Below the pieces are notes generated by a model. The model saw only the letters and a program-made list of their open reading frames with translations, made no database searches and was not told where the DNA came from. Both the position numbers and the translations under genes were made by a program. A stretch of DNA of 25,808 bases from Candidatus Thorarchaeota archaeon. GTDB taxonomy: Archaea > Asgardarchaeota > Thorarchaeia > Thorarchaeales > Thorarchaeaceae. The DNA lies in assembly GCA_016839245.1 (NCBI GenBank), contig JAEOUN010000003.1, positions 1 to 25,808 on the forward strand, in the 5' to 3' direction. This document shows, piece by piece, positions 23,591 through 25,808 of the stretch; positions within the stretch are counted from its first letter, which is position 1, and each line of letters opens with the position of its first letter.

Positions 23591-25808
23591 ATGACTAGGT
23601 GTAAGAAAAGAAGAACAACCCATGATACTTCCGAAGAAGCAGTTTTACGGAGTACTTGGATTATTGAGGTTCTTTGGATTGTGACCACTCTGATTAGTTC
23701 ACTCTACCTGCTTCTTGCATACCTATTGCCACTTGCTAATGTTACTGGTTCCCTCTACTTTCAGTTCAAATTCCAGATAGAGATTCTAGTCTGTATTGTC
23801 CCTCTTAGTCTGTCAATCATTATGACATTTGGTAGATTCGAGAGGAAAGAAATACTGATTACTATAAAGAATGACATACTTGTTTTTAGTGTGGATAATC
23901 GATTGATTGGAATAAGTTGTCTTGATATTCTAACGGTGCCAGGATCTGTACGAATAGAAGATAGAAACCAGCCGGAGTATGATACGACATTTCTTTTAGC
24001 ATTACGAGCTGGAATAAATGCCAGAGTTACTATGAGTTACGAAATTGGTGTTCAGAATAATGAACCGTTTCTTCGAATCTTCATTACTGCCTTAGGAAAT
24101 GAGTTAGATGAAATAACTAGTAGAATTAGAACAGAAGCTACTAGAGCCGAAGCAATATTCTTAGCTTCATTTAATAATATTGAACTGAATCAGCTAAACA
24201 ATATTGAATTAAGAAAAGCTGTGCTTTCCCATCTTGGAAAGGAATTTCGCGAATCGAATCGAATCACTCTTGATGATTTCCCAGAGCATCAGACATTTCT
24301 CGTTTTGGAAGGAAAACCACGAGTAATGCCTTTGTATGATGCGTCTCAAGTGGGGACATTCATTTCGACTGTATTGAAGCAAGGATATACAGCCAGTTTG
24401 TCCTGTGTCTTTTCTAGAGCCAAACCTGGAAGAGAACGAAGAAGACTTGAAGGAGAATGGAAATCGATACGTGCAAAGGAAAAGAGAAACGAAGACTCCT
24501 TGGAAGATCAGGCAACAAAGAAGAGGCTTCTTCGCCATTACAATGAGATTCAAGGAAAGGAAGCTTGGTTTGATGTATCTGTGGCATTATCCATTGTTGG
24601 AGATAATGGGGATCATCTTCGGCAATCAGAAGAAGGTCTTTTGGGGTTATTTTACTCTATATGGGGTGGAGATGAAACTATTGATTTGAGAAGAAGAAAA
24701 TTGAATCGGAGAACGGCCTATCGAATGCTTGCAAGACGACATTTGAAATCTCAAAGGATGCATGTAAGCCGTCTTGCTGCTTTTGTTAATACACCGGTAC
24801 AGCAATTGCCAGTAATTGCAGCTTCTCTTCTGCCCACATTTTCAATACCTCCAAATCAAGTTGTTGATAATGAACTTATAATAGGCAAGGTTTCTTTTGG
24901 AGGTCATAGGCTTAACGATGTAGGACTTAAAATTGAATGGCTACGAGAACATATCGCAGTACTTGGAGCAACAGGGACAGGAAAGACTACCCTTGTGAAA
25001 CAGCTAATGGCAGAACTTGGTGCAAAAACCGACATACCATGGTGGATTTTTGATATCAAAGGATCTGAATATATTGATTTGATGAATTCATGTCGTGGAG
25101 ATATTCACGTTTTACGTCCTGGAGTCGATTCTTCCTTTGTAATTGATTTAATGGATTCCGAAATTGATTCCATTGAAAGGCATGCACATACAACCTTTGC
25201 GATTTTAAAAGAACTACTTAGGGAAAGAGGGACATCATCAGAGCTAACCCCAGCAATGGAGAGACTACTTCGTTCTGCTGTTCTCTCAGTAGCAAGATCT
25301 GAACAAAATGAGAACTCGATACAGGCTCTTGTTCAGAAGATAGTGGAGTTATCAGATAAAGATCGAGTAGGAAGTATGACTAAGGATGCTCTCTTGAATC
25401 GTCTGGAAATCTTGTCACGAGAACCTCTCGGAGCTATTCTTGCTGGAGGTTCTTCCGCGATTAAGATTTCGGATATGATGGAAAAACGAGTGATATTTGA
25501 CCTACATCATGTAGCTATGGTTGGAGGAATGGAAGCAGCCAGACTGCTTTACAATCTTATTGCCAAAAGAATTTTTGATTATGCCCTTCATAGAGGAATC
25601 ACACCAGGGCTTCAACATGTTGTTGTTCTTGAAGAAGCTAGCAATTTGGTGCCAGAAAGCTATTCTCGTGACACTGCAGCTGATGTTACAACAGGAGAAT
25701 CAATGGTGATGCTGCTTAGGGCTACAGGACAGGGAGTTGTTGTAATCTCTACGAGACCAAATATATCATCTAATATTCTTGCAAACACATCTACAAAGAT
25801 AACCTTTA
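23591..25808 (+). CDS. Membrane-anchored HerA/VirB4-like ATPase, 3' end beyond window
   Basis: 739 codons from ATG 23591, running off the right edge; the in-frame stop upstream is at 23540-23542. A basic N-terminus (TRCKKRR) is followed by two membrane helices (about 24-48, WIVTTLISSLYLLLAYLL; about 63-81, IEILVCIVPLSLSIIM). A roughly 350-residue middle region follows. The C-terminal P-loop domain has Walker A GATGTGKT (459-466), IPWWIFDIKGSEY and Walker B VVVLEEASNLVPE (EE at 681-682). This matches HerA/FtsK-superfamily motors such as VirB4, CedB or VirD4-like coupling ATPases, which pump DNA or protein. Together with the TadA-like ATPase and pilin-like gene nearby it suggests a secretion or DNA-transfer apparatus. 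The cargo is unknown. Confidence 0.8.
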   Translation, partial: MTRCKKRRTTHDTSEEAVLRSTWIIEVLWIVTTLISSLYLLLAYLLPLANVTGSLYFQFKFQIEILVCIVPLSLSIIMTFGRFERKEILITIKNDILVFSVDNRLIGISCLDILTVPGSVRIEDRNQPEYDTTFLLALRAGINARVTMSYEIGVQNNEPFLRIFITALGNELDEITSRIRTEATRAEAIFLASFNNIELNQLNNIELRKAVLSHLGKEFRESNRITLDDFPEHQTFLVLEGKPRVMPLYDASQVGTFISTVLKQGYTASLSCVFSRAKPGRERRRLEGEWKSIRAKEKRNEDSLEDQATKKRLLRHYNEIQGKEAWFDVSVALSIVGDNGDHLRQSEEGLLGLFYSIWGGDETIDLRRRKLNRRTAYRMLARRHLKSQRMHVSRLAAFVNTPVQQLPVIAASLLPTFSIPPNQVVDNELIIGKVSFGGHRLNDVGLKIEWLREHIAVLGATGTGKTTLVKQLMAELGAKTDIPWWIFDIKGSEYIDLMNSCRGDIHVLRPGVDSSFVIDLMDSEIDSIERHAHTTFAILKELLRERGTSSELTPAMERLLRSAVLSVARSEQNENSIQALVQKIVELSDKDRVGSMTKDALLNRLEILSREPLGAILAGGSSAIKISDMMEKRVIFDLHHVAMVGGMEAARLLYNLIAKRIFDYALHRGITPGLQHVVVLEEASNLVPESYSRDTAADVTTGESMVMLLRATGQGVVVISTRPNISSNILANTSTKITF

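Noticed and set aside
23452..23688. Minus-strand frame of 78 codons with a signal-peptide-like stretch
   Set aside because: It overlaps the start and first membrane helix of the HerA-like gene antisense. The hydrophobic run is likely a by-product of that helix, and there is no SD.

Overview
The window looks like a piece of an archaeal chromosome, most likely from an Asgard archaeon. Archaeal information-processing genes are present: Orc1/Cdc6, RFC small and large subunits, a TFIIB-like factor, an Rpb8/RpoG-like RNA polymerase subunit, a GPN-loop GTPase, TruA and a TrmG10-type methyltransferase. tRNA genes carry bulge-helix-bulge (BHB) introns. The Asgard lean rests on the Roadblock/LC7 protein beside a small GTPase, the Rpb8-like subunit, and large Ig-like surface proteins. 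The phylum (Thorarchaeota-like?) is inference only. Genes are dense, ATGA/GTGA-type overlaps are common, TTG/GTG starts are frequent, and strong Shine-Dalgarno (SD) sites occur inside operons. No gene-free stretch exceeds 300 bases.

Region 1 (1-6300), RNA and nucleotide metabolism. It opens with the N-terminus of a histone-deacetylase-family protein (minus). Next come a twice-interrupted tRNA-Pro(GGG), the RNA ligase/CPDase-like ThpR (minus), the UPF0200/UPF0201 pair (plus), a TrmG10-GPN GTPase pair (minus), and a divergent HTH regulator followed by an HD phosphohydrolase (plus).

Region 2 (6350-11200). A three-gene unit encodes a tandem Roadblock-like protein, an unrecognised 306-residue protein and an MglA-type small GTPase. 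It is followed by the clamp-loader genes rfcS and rfcL.

Region 3 (11100-13800, minus): Orc1/Cdc6, a small winged-helix protein and TruA in one apparent operon, then tRNA-Gly(CCC).

Region 4 (13980-17460). A lone korA (2-oxoacid:ferredoxin oxidoreductase alpha) faces a large secreted Ig-like protein gene whose reading frame runs about 370 bp into korA antisense and lacks a C-terminal anchor. No korB follows, so a rearrangement junction or assembly join is suspected.

Region 5 (17500-25808). This holds an Rpb8-like subunit, a divergent TFIIB-like protein, a TadA/GspE-type secretion ATPase with an N-terminal Cys cluster, and a tiny Flp-pilin-like protein. Next are tRNA-Glu(CTC) with a D-arm-proximal intron, a second secreted Ig-like protein with a C-terminal membrane anchor (minus), and a two-TM HerA/VirB4-like ATPase running off the right edge. 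The TFB-like, ATPase, pilin and HerA-like genes together are the best candidate for an undescribed surface or secretion system. The Roadblock-unknown-GTPase unit is the second candidate.
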